A stretch of 64,000 nt of DNA from Ignavibacteria bacterium (GTDB lineage: Bacteria; Bacteroidota; Ignavibacteria; Kapaibacteriales; Kapaibacteriaceae). Position 1 is the first letter of the stretch, and each line of letters starts with the position of its first letter. The notes beneath the pieces were generated by a model. That model searched no databases and was not told the origin of the DNA. It was given only the letters and a program-made list of their open reading frames with translations. This document shows, piece by piece, positions 42,334 through 52,008 of the stretch. The DNA is taken from assembly GCA_015709655.1 (NCBI GenBank), contig CP054181.1, forward strand, positions 1,484,207 to 1,548,206. The letters run 5' to 3'. A program made the position numbers and the translations under genes.

Positions 42334-43212
42334 ATGTTTATCAACAACCACCGGCACTGTTGGCCGGTGCGCCTGCAGTGCCATGTGCTGCAGGTGAGTG
42401 CCAGCGGCTACTATGCCTGGTTAAAGCGACCTGAACCTCAGCTTAGTGACGATGAGCGCAAGCTGGTGCGTGCCATGCGCGAGATTGATGAGAAGTCCAA
42501 CCATACCTTCGGCAGCCGCCGGATGTACAAGGAACTGCGGCGAGGCAACCTTGTGGCAGGCCGTCACAAAATGCGCCGGCTGATGCGGGAAGACGGCATC
42601 CGTGTCAAGCGCACGCCCAGGCGTGCGTTGGTGCAAACTACCGACTCGCAACATCAGCACCCGGTGGCCGACAATCGGCTCAATCGCAACTTTACCGTCA
42701 CGAAACCGAACACCGTCTGGGCTGCCGACATCACCTATGTACAGACCAACGCTGGCTATGTGTACTTGGCGGTGGTGATGGATTTGTTCTCGCGTCGCAT
42801 CATTGGCTGGCATCTGTCAGAGACGATCACGCAACAGCTCACCATCACGGCACTCTGGAAGGCCTGGAAGAACCGTTCTTATGCCACCGGCATGCTCATT
42901 CATAGTGATCGCGGTTCGCAGTATGCTGCGGCAGGCTATCGCCAGTTTCTGACTGACTACTGTAAAGCAACGCAGAGCATGAGCCGCAAGGGAAACTGCT
43001 GGGACAACGCACCAGTAGAATCCTTTTTTGCCACGCTCAAGACCGAAGAATTCAACGACATCAACTTCGTCGATCTCGAGCACCTGAAGCGTCAGGCAGC
43101 ACACTACATCGAGAACATTTATAATCGCAGACGACTGCATTCAACACTTGGATATACAACCCCCGTTGACTTTGAAAACAACTACTTTCGTAACCAAAAA
43201 CACCTACCCTAA
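42334..43212 (+). CDS. IS3-family transposase OrfB (DDE catalytic)
   Basis: 292 residues with a helical HTH_21 region (NHTFGSRRMYKELRR) and the retroviral-type integrase core: first Asp in WAADITYV, second in IHSDRGSQYAAA, Glu in NAPVESFFATLK, and the IENIYNRRRLHSTLGYTTPV C-terminus of IS3-type transposases. The ATG at 42334 lies five bases after the orfA stop codon; expression is probably mainly by frameshifting from orfA. Confidence 0.95.
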   Translation: MFINNHRHCWPVRLQCHVLQVSASGYYAWLKRPEPQLSDDERKLVRAMREIDEKSNHTFGSRRMYKELRRGNLVAGRHKMRRLMREDGIRVKRTPRRALVQTTDSQHQHPVADNRLNRNFTVTKPNTVWAADITYVQTNAGYVYLAVVMDLFSRRIIGWHLSETITQQLTITALWKAWKNRSYATGMLIHSDRGSQYAAAGYRQFLTDYCKATQSMSRKGNCWDNAPVESFFATLKTEEFNDINFVDLEHLKRQAAHYIENIYNRRRLHSTLGYTTPVDFENNYFRNQKHLP

Positions 43213-43239
43213 TGTGTCCATTTTTATGGGACCACTCCA

Positions 43240-43242
43240 GTC
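43240..43242 (+). repeat. 3-bp target-site duplication, right (GTC)
   Basis: This matches 41967–41969. Joining 41969 to 43243 restores the subtilase reading frame (…ETS-SEYYAKYF…). Confidence 0.8.
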
Positions 43243-46200
43243 CTCGGAATACTATGCCAAGTATTTCCGCGTGTCCTTCGGCAAGTACATTCGCGTGGAC
43301 ACGGTCCTGTCGTATTTCGCAGCGATGGACAGTGTCGCTTCCTCCGACCTTGTCTCGCGGGCTGTACGGTATCTCTCATCTTCCAACGATCCGGCCTTCA
43401 AACAAGTCCAGTCGATGACGCAGATCGCCGGTACGTCGACGACACCGAACAACGAACGGCGGTATACGCTTCTGGGGTATCAGTACAACCTGCACTTGAC
43501 GAAGATTCCCATGGCATGGGAGATCACCAAGGGAAGCAATCAGGTCTACGTGGGCGTCGATGACCAGAATACCCAGTTCGGTCTTACGGACGTCGTAGAA
43601 CATCGGGACCTGCATAAGGTTGCCAACGGCGGGAACTATCTCTTCCCGGGATTCAAATCGGCAGGAGTACCGCAGACGTGGGATGGCACGACGAAGATCA
43701 TCCCTGCACACCAGAACCATGGCTTTGCCAATCTCGGCGTGATTGCAGCCGAAGAGAATACTCTCGGTCTGGTAGGGTTCGCACCCGGTGTACGAGTATT
43801 CCAGACGCACAATCAAGACGATAATCGGTACGCCAAACTTGACGTTTCGGCCACATCAGGAATACAACTTCCTCATGTCATGTCCTGCGCCTATATACTT
43901 CCGAGTGGTACGACAGGAACCTACCGGGAGGCGATGGAGAACGGCATCGCCGTCATCTCCAGTGGACCGAACGGAGAGAACAAGGTGTCATACGAACCGG
44001 TCACAACCGCGCCCTATATTCTCAGTGGTATTGATGTCGACTACAACGATCCTGACTTCAGCCCGTTGGGTGGCTTGGTTCTGACCCATGCGACCGACCC
44101 GCAAAAGGATGTCAAGATTTTGGCCGTCGAGCAGTACTCGCACTCGCTGGTACGTGGTGGCCTTCAGGACTGCCCAATCTTCAATTCCTTCGGATACGGG
44201 CCGGAGTGGGACTTCAACCAGCCGATGTGTCTCGGTCTGGGCAAATTCTCGACAGCGAGTACGCAGAGTACCCGCGCAGGCGACAAAACCCTTGCCTATA
44301 TCGATGTCGTCGTTCCAGCCAACTACCTTGGACTACTGCTGGACGGCTCGACCTCGAAGTACGAAGAGTACTGTGCAGGAAATTCCCGCGCCGTTCCGCA
44401 GGCCGCTGCTATTGTTGGCCTCATGAATTCGGTGCACGACCGTTTGGGCAAGACCGGTCTGGATGTACAACGGAGAGTGTATGACATCGTCACGTTCACT
44501 GCCGACAAGATTCTGGATTTGCAACCCGGTCATACGGCTGCACAATCGATGGCCAGTGAATCCGGTCCGGGCAACGACGCATATTCGACCGTTGTGCCTA
44601 ATAGCACATCTCCGGAATATCGCGTGTTCAAGGTACCGAACAGGGCATTCGCCGAGCAGTACAGCTATCTGCTCGATGGATCGGGCAAACTCAAGACCGG
44701 CTACATCGACCAGACGAACGACGCGCTCCACCGGTACTGGGCTCCACGGTTCGGCTTCGGACGTATTAATGCCTTCCGTTGCGTTGCGCACTCCATACCC
44801 GGAACGAACGGTGCCGGTCAGGAGAACGTGAAGTACCAGTATTCGGGCTCCGACGACCTCGACTGGGCGAAAGGACATGCCCTCAGTGGCACGACCTATC
44901 TCCATCTCGGCAAGTTCAAGGATGCCACGACGAAGGTCCTCGACGCTGGTGGAGTCGCCTACACGGGTGAACCAGCCTACATGAACAACAACGGCAAGAC
45001 ACTCGTGGATGTTGATCTTTCGGTAGGGACGAGCCAGACGCTGGTCGTCGATGGTATCCTCACCACGAGCCTGTCGAGCAACTTCAAGAAGATCGCGACC
45101 TCTTCCACGGGGAGAATACTGGCCACAGGATGGGTGGAGAACGTCGACTTGGAAGGACTCGTCCGTGCCTCCGACTTACGGATAAAGCGGACGGCAGCAG
45201 GCACAGCCCTCAAGACCACGGGCAGCAGCGAACTGCACGATACCACATGGCTCCGTGGCAGTGGCGACATCGTCGTCTCCTCTGGGACCCTCACGCTCCA
45301 GCCGGGAGCCACGGTCTACCTCTATGACGGTGCCAAGATCATTGTCAAGGCCGGTGCGGAACTCAAGCTCAAGCATGGAGCACGTATCCTCGACAAGGAG
45401 ACGACGAAACTGGCCAACAGGATCGTCCTCGAACAGAAGAACGGAGCCACACCGGGGGGCAAACTCACGATCGAGTCGAAGGTTGAAGAAGCCGTCATCG
45501 ATGCGGAAGTGCAAGTGAACGACGACGCGCAGTTCACGGTCAACGATGCCGAGGGTGAAGCCTTCCCGAGTGTCTGGATTCATAAGGTAACGGTCGAGAC
45601 AGGAGGCAAGGTTTCCTTGGCGGACAAAGCCTTCATCAAACGCGTGAATCCCTCTTCGACAACGCCTGCTCTGATCCTCAAGTCCTCGAACGGACTCGTG
45701 GTAGCGGGAAGCGCAACGGTCCGGCTGGACGCGCCGGTGGAAGTCCAGAGTGGCAGCAAACTCGAAGTCGGTACGTCGGCCACGCTGAAAGTGGGAGCAC
45801 TGACGGTACAATCCAATGGTTCGCTCATCGCGAAGGCGGGTGCTACGGTACAGTTCTTCGACGACGAGAATACAATCCGTGGAAAGTTCAGCGGAGAAGG
45901 TGCTCCCGGAAACCTCGCACGGTTCAAGGCCACGAACGAATCGAGTGGCTCGTGTTCGGCTCTGACACGGAAGAACTTCGTACGTCTCATCGTAGAACCG
46001 GACAAGTGGGTATACAACACGAACACACCGGGTACGCAGCCACTGGATCAGGTCCTCATGGCATACTTCCATGCGCAGGATGCAGAGTTCACCAACGTAT
46101 ATACGACGATCAAGAACATGCCTGTCCTTGCACGGGTGGGTGGTGTCTTGCAGGCAGGGAAAATGAAAAGCTGCACGTTCAAGGCTGACCGCAGCGTTTA

Positions 46201-48133
46201 TGTAGCGGCAGGGATGGAAGCAGCCTTCCGGTCAAAGCCTCTGTTCCTTGTAAGTGTCAGCAAGGATAGTCGTCTGTTCCAGAAGGCCCGGCAGACGAGT
46301 GTCGGTGTTCCGGGAGCCATCTACCAGCAAGGTCTTAACCTCATTCGATACCTCACTGTGGAGGGCTGCAAATTCCACGACGCAGGAGGCAAAATCACGA
46401 GCACGAACTATCGTGGGCTTGTTCAGAGCATTCTTGAAAGTCTCGGCGGCGACTATCCGGTTTCAGGTTTGAAGGTCACGTCGCTGTCGAAGATCACGAT
46501 GACGGGCAGCACCTTCGCCTTCCTCCATACAGGAGTCAACGCAGAAAACGTTACGGGGCACTTCTCAGGCAACATTTTCGGCGGTCATGCCGATGGCATC
46601 GCCTGTGGATCGGCCACGATCTGCAACAACACCTTCAGTGGCTGTGTGCAGGGTGTTCGGGCAACAGCGGGCAACAATCAGGTCTTCGACAACACCTTCG
46701 GTGGAACAATGACGTCCACAACCAACACACTCTTCGGTAGTGGCGTACAGGTGGACTTCATCGGCTCGGGATACCTCCAGTCGCTGGGGGGCAATGCCGA
46801 ATGTCGGAACAACGAGCTGGAGAACTACGGCAGTGGCCTCCATGCCGTGCGCGGAGTCCTGCAAGCCCGTGACCGCTTCGCCTTCCTTGCGCCGAACCAG
46901 AACGACCGTGGAAAGGCTCTCGTCAATGGACGGAACGAGTTCGATGGACCGGTTAGCGGTGGTTCAAACCCGTACTTTGTTGGTCTTGAACGGTCGGACA
47001 TCTACCTTGGAGATGCGGGCGTCGTCCAGTTGGAATGTGGCAAGAACGTTTTCAGCGCGAACCAGCAGTTCCAGCTACAGAAATCCAACAACGTGGCGAA
47101 CGTCGTCGTGACGACGAACGACTTCGGCGTTGCTCTACTGGCGAATATCCGTCACAATGCCAATATCGTTCCACAGGGTAATGACCTCCAGAATGGCGAG
47201 CATCCCTATGGAGCGCAGTGTGAAGCGACCGTTCGTGAACGTGCCGGAGAGTTCGAATGTGTGATATTACCGGTACCGGACCCGGATGCCTTCACGCCGA
47301 ACTACAACCTCGAACTTCTGCATCCCCTGAACGTGAAGAAGTTCGGTATCGTCGTACCGTCGTGGGATGGCATCGACACGAACTATGCCAAGGAAATCTT
47401 CACGGTGTCGACTTCGTGGCTTGCGAATGCCGGTCTGGATGTTGCTATCCGCATGGAATCTATCGACAATGCTGTGCAGTCTGCACAGGTCCACCCGAAG
47501 GCCGACTCGGTGACTGCCGTCCTCTTGGGTACCTTGCAGACTCTGGGTCTGAACACCGGAGCCCCGCTCGTCCTGCGGGAGAAGGCCGTCATCGGACGGG
47601 TCGAACTCCTTTCCCGAAATGAACGCTACGACGAGGCACAGTTCTGGCTCGACACGGCCCGGGCAGGGATGTTCGCTGGATACGATTCCGTGAACGTCGA
47701 CCTGCTGAGTACGCGGCTCGCCATCATGGCTGACACGTCGCTGACGCTCGTGCAGTCGACCGATACCCTCAACGCTCTGGTTACGTTGGAAACAGAACAC
47801 GCCAAACGACCTACTGGGATGAACAAGGAGCCAATTCGGGAAGTGGTACGCTCGGGAGTGGGAGACGTGCTATTCGTCGTCTATCCCAATCCGAGCCGTG
47901 ACCATCTCACGGTACGCTACGAAGGGAAACGTATGCGTGATGTGACCGTGCGTCTTCTCGACATGATGGGTGCTGAACTCCTTCGTCTCTGGAGGAGCGA
48001 TGTAACCTTTGGTTCGGAAATCGTCATTACTGATACGGACCTGCCGAATGGTACCTATCTTGTGGAAGTCGGTGATGGCACGTCCGTTGGAACAGCCATC
48101 ATCTCTGTCGTACGATAGGCGATATTTCTGGAC

Positions 48134-50005
48134 ATGTCCAATTCACGCATCATTTTGATCCTTTTGGTAGCCTTCGCCGCTCATGTGGCGAGGGCTGCCG
48201 GAGAGGATTCGGTCCATCTGGATTCCCTGTACCTCAAAGGTGCACGGGGAATGGTGCCCTGCAACGATGGGTCATTCGTCGGAGGATACATCAACTGTCC
48301 GACGTTTCCACCGGGGTACTATGAATCCGACCATTGTGATCGTCCTGTACTGACCCGGTCATGGGACGGAGGCAAGACTTGGGTTGTCGAGGATGTTGGT
48401 GCCCCGACCTATGCGTACTCCGGCATCGTTCGTCTGCGCGGAGGGGTGTTGCTCACCGCACATAACAGTTGGCTCTACGGTTTTCTGACAAGTACTGATA
48501 ATGGGAGAACATGGCAAGCAACCTTCGATACGACTCAAGCGACGCCAGTATTGAGTGTAGGAGAAGTCATCGGGATGCTCTTCCGTGACCACAGGGGCCT
48601 ACTCTACTGGAAGCTGGGTGGAGAACTCCACGTGAGCCTTGACAACGGCAAAACATTCATCTGGCTGCGATACTCCGACCTGCGGGAAGGATACTATGTC
48701 CTGCCAACTGATGGTTTGCTGGTTACGCATACCGTCGGATCGGGAAGCTCACCCGGTTCGATCCAGATGAGCTTCAACCATGGGCGGTCGTGGTCCCAGA
48801 CACTGAAAGGGTATGACCAAGGAACGTTTGGCAAAGAAGACTCGATGAGTACCCTCACCGGATGCGTTATCATTCGTGACACCGTTGCTGTGGACGATCG
48901 GTTCGGCTATTATCCAGACGGTGGACACAATTACCAACCAATCCCGAGAACAATGTACTGGCATAGGAAGGAACATGTATGGACTTCCGGTAGGTTCCTT
49001 CAAAGTTTCGGCATCAATGGGATCATGGATAGTACGGAATGTTGGTTTACTGGTGCGTTCGCGACTCTAGCACTTGGCCCTGAGGATACCGTTCAACGGG
49101 CGGTAAGCAGGGATATTCCTGTCGACTCTATCCCTCCTGAAGGCGATACGATGATCTACACACGTGGAAGATTGTACGATCACTTCTATGACTTAGATGG
49201 CAATATTCACCCACATGGCTCAAATGTCTATGTGCCTCGTCGTGCTCCGAGACCGGTCTCACGACTCGATCGGCTCTATACCTGCACAGGCGTCGAGTAC
49301 GTCGTCGGTGGCCACCATCTCGATACCGTGATACTGGACCCGTCACGTTCCGTGAACGCGAGGCTCTCGTATACCATCACACCCAACAAACGTCTTTCGA
49401 CCATCGTCATCGAAGCTGTCGACACGACACGCCCCATGCACTTTACCATGATGGTCGACGACAGCATTACAGGACGTCAGTGGTTCTCGGACTCAGTGAT
49501 GACCGTCACCAAGCCGGTGGTCGCACTGGGGCGGTTCTATCTGGATACGATACTCACGTGTACCTATCCTGAGGGCCCGTTCATGTGGTACTACAACGAT
49601 ACCCTGATGCCCCATAGGATTGTGGGTGCGAATGCTGACAGCGTGATCTTCAAACCCAAGCCGGGTAAGTACAAGGTCATGGCGAAGTCGCCCTTCGGAT
49701 GCGACGTCTGGTCGAACGAAGTGAGCATTACCACGACAGCGATCGAGGAGAGCGGTGACAGTGAGAACGGAAGGTACTCTGCCTATCCAGATAACGATGG
49801 AAACATCCACGTCCGATGGACTGGATTCGGACCTACTCCTTCGTCCATCACGGTCTTCGACATCCTCGGAAGGCGACTGGAGGCTGACGTGAGGATTTCT
49901 GGGAACGAGGCAGTGGTGGACTGCGAAGATCATCAGAAGATGGTACTCATCATGATTTCCACAGGGAAAGCTGTACACGTTCTACGGGTGCTGCGACCGC
50001 AATAG
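48134..50005 (+). CDS. Exported Asp-box (BNR/sialidase-like) protein with T9SS-type C-terminus
   Basis: 623 residues. Signal peptide ILLVAFAAHVARA. Four Asp-box-like repeats: SWDGGKTW, STDNGRTW, SLDNGKTF, SFNHGRSW, which place it in a beta-propeller of the sialidase type; no sialidase catalytic FRIP is seen, so it is not called an enzyme. An Ig-like segment (YPEGPFMWYYNDTLMP) and a C-terminal region resembling a sorting domain (SITVFDILGRRLEADVRI ... VLIMISTGKAVHVLRVL) follow. It starts 16 bases after the subtilase stop and is probably co-transcribed with it. Confidence 0.8.
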   Translation: MSNSRIILILLVAFAAHVARAAGEDSVHLDSLYLKGARGMVPCNDGSFVGGYINCPTFPPGYYESDHCDRPVLTRSWDGGKTWVVEDVGAPTYAYSGIVRLRGGVLLTAHNSWLYGFLTSTDNGRTWQATFDTTQATPVLSVGEVIGMLFRDHRGLLYWKLGGELHVSLDNGKTFIWLRYSDLREGYYVLPTDGLLVTHTVGSGSSPGSIQMSFNHGRSWSQTLKGYDQGTFGKEDSMSTLTGCVIIRDTVAVDDRFGYYPDGGHNYQPIPRTMYWHRKEHVWTSGRFLQSFGINGIMDSTECWFTGAFATLALGPEDTVQRAVSRDIPVDSIPPEGDTMIYTRGRLYDHFYDLDGNIHPHGSNVYVPRRAPRPVSRLDRLYTCTGVEYVVGGHHLDTVILDPSRSVNARLSYTITPNKRLSTIVIEAVDTTRPMHFTMMVDDSITGRQWFSDSVMTVTKPVVALGRFYLDTILTCTYPEGPFMWYYNDTLMPHRIVGANADSVIFKPKPGKYKVMAKSPFGCDVWSNEVSITTTAIEESGDSENGRYSAYPDNDGNIHVRWTGFGPTPSSITVFDILGRRLEADVRISGNEAVVDCEDHQKMVLIMISTGKAVHVLRVLRPQ

Positions 50006-50249
50006 TAGAACAGGGCGTTATGATGGCCTGTAAGCTTCGCAGAGGCTGTGGAAGTCTATGGCCTCTGGAGTGGAGGTGTCTACGTCGCCAGAATCCGTTC
50101 AGAAGCGGTTGTAGGGGGCATGGTGAGGATGTCGGGGGGCTTCACGATCGTGAAGTAGTGCCCGGTTATTGAAGTAGTGACTGCGGTTATTGTTGAATCA
50201 GAGGGTTCGATACGAACGTGTCGGACCCTCTCTTCAGAGTGGAGCAATC
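50006..50249. other. Intergenic region upstream of the SIR2 gene
   Basis: No gene seen. It contains the palindrome, repeats and hairpin described in the next entry. Confidence 0.5.
50140..50230 (+). promoter_or_regulatory. Palindrome, tandem repeat and hairpin before the SIR2 gene
   Basis: CTTCACGATCGTGAAG (50140–50155) is a perfect 16-base palindrome. It runs into two tandem copies of TGAAGTAGTG...CGGTTAT (50151–50169 and 50170–50190). GAGGGTTCGA and TCGGACCCTC (50201–50210 and 50221–50230) form a ten-base stem with loop TACGAACGTG, about 20 bases before the ATG. The set looks like an operator plus a leader hairpin or attenuator. Confidence 0.5.
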
Positions 50250-51443
50250 ATGGAACTAGCGGTTCTTCTCGGTGCTGGAGCTTCTCTACCTCAGATGCCT
50301 TCGACACGTTGCATAACCAAAGAGTTGATCGATGCGTTTGATTCTTGGGTTGGCGACTCGGCCGCGAATCGTCCATTTAGAAAGGCAACGGAGCAACCCG
50401 TTAGTTACACCCACGATCATCACTCACGAGGGTCTCTTGCAGAACTGAAACGGCTGTTCGAGGCTGTAGTTTTGCTAAGCACCGATCCGATGACATTCGA
50501 GGAAGTATACTCCATCGCGGACCAGATTCGACAGCACATAGATCATGAGTATGATAACAATGCACTGGAACCTACGGTCTACCATCTGTGCAGGCGTTTG
50601 GGAACAGATTGGAAGCCTTTGGATAGACTGGAACTCAAAAGTAAGTGCAGAGAACTTTTGGACCTTATCAACTGCGTCGTGAAAACAGGGGTCGGCGGGT
50701 CAGCGTGGTATACGGCACCTGATGGTTTCCCTGCTCACAATCTTCAAGTGGTTCTTGACTTGCTCAAACAAGAGATTGTGACCCGATTACATCTGTTGAC
50801 GACCAACTTCGACGTGCTCGTTGAAGAAGCACTCAAAGAACAAGCTATAGTCTACTACGATGGGTTTGGATGTACTCCTGAATTTGGTGGTCAGGTTGTT
50901 CGGTGGGAGGCAGATGAGCACAAGTTTTTGACGAGCGGAGCAGTATCTCTTTACAAGCTTCACGGCTCTGAGAACTGGTCGTGGGTATACGGCAATGAAC
51001 CGTTCCCACTCTTCCTAGGGAAAATCGTTGGACGGATCACAGCTTACCCAAATCTTGACGGGGTAGGAGGTATTCATCGACTTCGTGACGATAACAACCT
51101 TCTTCTGTCCGGAAAGACAAACAAACTTCTGGCTTACAATCAAGGTTGGGCATTGGATTTAGCTGAAGCTGCTAACCGAGGAATGCGCATGTGCCAACAC
51201 CTCATCGTTGCTGGATACGGATTCAGTGATGAAGGGATCAACTTCCGGCTCATACACTGGATGAGTAGATGCGAGAACAGAATGCTAGTGATCGATCCAT
51301 GCTTCACAAATACTTTGAATGTAGCGAAAGGGGCCATTCAATCACGACTCACAGAATGGAAGCAAGAGGGTCGAATGGTGGCTATTGAAGATCCATTAGG
51401 CGAAGTCACTGACGCAGCATTGTCAGAATGGCTCTTCGACTAG
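50250..51443 (+). CDS. SIR2-like (NADase-type) defence protein
   Basis: 397 residues from the ATG at 50250. Sirtuin-fold motifs are LLGAGASLP (residues 6–14), LLTTNFDVLV (184–188 for TTNFD), SLYKLHGSENW with a catalytic-type His238, and AGYGFSDEGIN. Defence SIR2 proteins hydrolyse NAD+ on phage infection; no paired HerA, Argonaute or ThsB gene is adjacent, so it appears standalone or works with the next genes. Confidence 0.82.
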   Translation: MELAVLLGAGASLPQMPSTRCITKELIDAFDSWVGDSAANRPFRKATEQPVSYTHDHHSRGSLAELKRLFEAVVLLSTDPMTFEEVYSIADQIRQHIDHEYDNNALEPTVYHLCRRLGTDWKPLDRLELKSKCRELLDLINCVVKTGVGGSAWYTAPDGFPAHNLQVVLDLLKQEIVTRLHLLTTNFDVLVEEALKEQAIVYYDGFGCTPEFGGQVVRWEADEHKFLTSGAVSLYKLHGSENWSWVYGNEPFPLFLGKIVGRITAYPNLDGVGGIHRLRDDNNLLLSGKTNKLLAYNQGWALDLAEAANRGMRMCQHLIVAGYGFSDEGINFRLIHWMSRCENRMLVIDPCFTNTLNVAKGAIQSRLTEWKQEGRMVAIEDPLGEVTDAALSEWLFD

Positions 51444-51618
51444 CCAATATTCTCGAATACCGGAAAAGGTATCTCGGGTACACTCTACTGAACCATAGAA
51501 GGAATTGCAATTGATGAGGTACTTGAGGATGTACACTCACGCCGTCGAATAATCCACAAGGACCGAAACCACTCCTCGACCATGACGCACAGAACAAAGA
51601 CGACCGGAACTATCCACA

Positions 51619-51921
51619 TCAGAGACCTCCATCGTTGTACATGTAACAACACATCTTGAAACGACGGAAGTCCGTTGAATCGTCCGCAACCCCCATCTTC
51701 CGTAGGATGGCGATGAGTTCCTTCAGGGTGACTCTGGGTCGGTGATCCGTCTGGAGTTCGACCACATCCCGGACAAACGTCCGGAGACCTCGAAGGTACT
51801 CGTATGCCTGTGGATAATCATCGATGTCATTGAGGCGGACAAAAGCCTTCACGGCTTCGAGGATCATGGCTTCTTTACCTTGAAGCCATCCGCGGACGCG
51901 AGTTATTGGGTGTCTGTACAT
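51619..51921 (-). CDS. Small conserved protein, copy A
   Basis: 100 residues, helical: HPITRVRGWLQG..., VKAFVRLNDIDDYPQAYEYLRGLRTFVRDVVELQTDHRPRVTLKELI. It shares HPITR-x-x-GW, the YP...LR-x-LR-x-F/YV-x-DVVE core and RPR with the gene at 53308–53535, and both begin just after GTCTTAC in the upstream DNA. No family recognised. A 77-residue version would start at a later Met; I use the ATG aligning with its paralogue. Confidence 0.6.
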   Translation of the reverse strand: MYRHPITRVRGWLQGKEAMILEAVKAFVRLNDIDDYPQAYEYLRGLRTFVRDVVELQTDHRPRVTLKELIAILRKMGVADDSTDFRRFKMCCYMYNDGGL

Positions 51922-52008
51922 GTAGGTAAGACACTACATTCTCCCGCAAGGAGCTATGTTCCGTTGCATAGTGTTTGTGGACGATGATGACCCTAGGAGG
52001 ATAGAGAC

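Larger units (their letters stand above)
41970..43239. mobile_element. IS3-family insertion sequence (1,270 bp)
   Basis: The terminal inverted repeats start TGGAGTGGTCC at the left and end GGACCACTCCA at the right, and similarity continues inward past TGGACAC (left) and the complementary GTGTCCA (right). Two overlapping-type genes, orfA and orfB, fill it. It is flanked by a GTC duplication and both genes are intact, so the insertion looks recent and the element may be active. Confidence 0.92.
41614..48118 (+). pseudogene. T9SS-exported subtilase/beta-helix protein, interrupted by an IS
   Basis: Segments 41614–41969 and 43243–48118 join in frame once the IS and one copy of its GTC target duplication are removed, giving 1,743 codons. 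In that restored protein a signal peptide (LIVLILFSILSSALVRA) is followed by an S8-like domain with weakly conserved catalytic residues: Asp225/226 in VGVDDQNTQ, His278 in NHGFANLGVIAAE, Ser500 in GNSRAVPQAAA. Then come beta-roll repeats, right-handed beta-helix repeats (NNTFSGCVQGV, DNTFGG), and a T9SS type A sorting domain (VVYPNPSRDHLTVRY...NGTYLVEV) at the end. A truncated N-terminal fragment of 119 codons is left before the IS. An Asp-box protein follows. Confidence 0.85.

Noticed and set aside
44333-46072. Long minus-strand frames inside the subtilase
   Set aside because: They mirror the biased codon use of the large plus-strand gene and encode Arg/Ser-rich shadows with no family.
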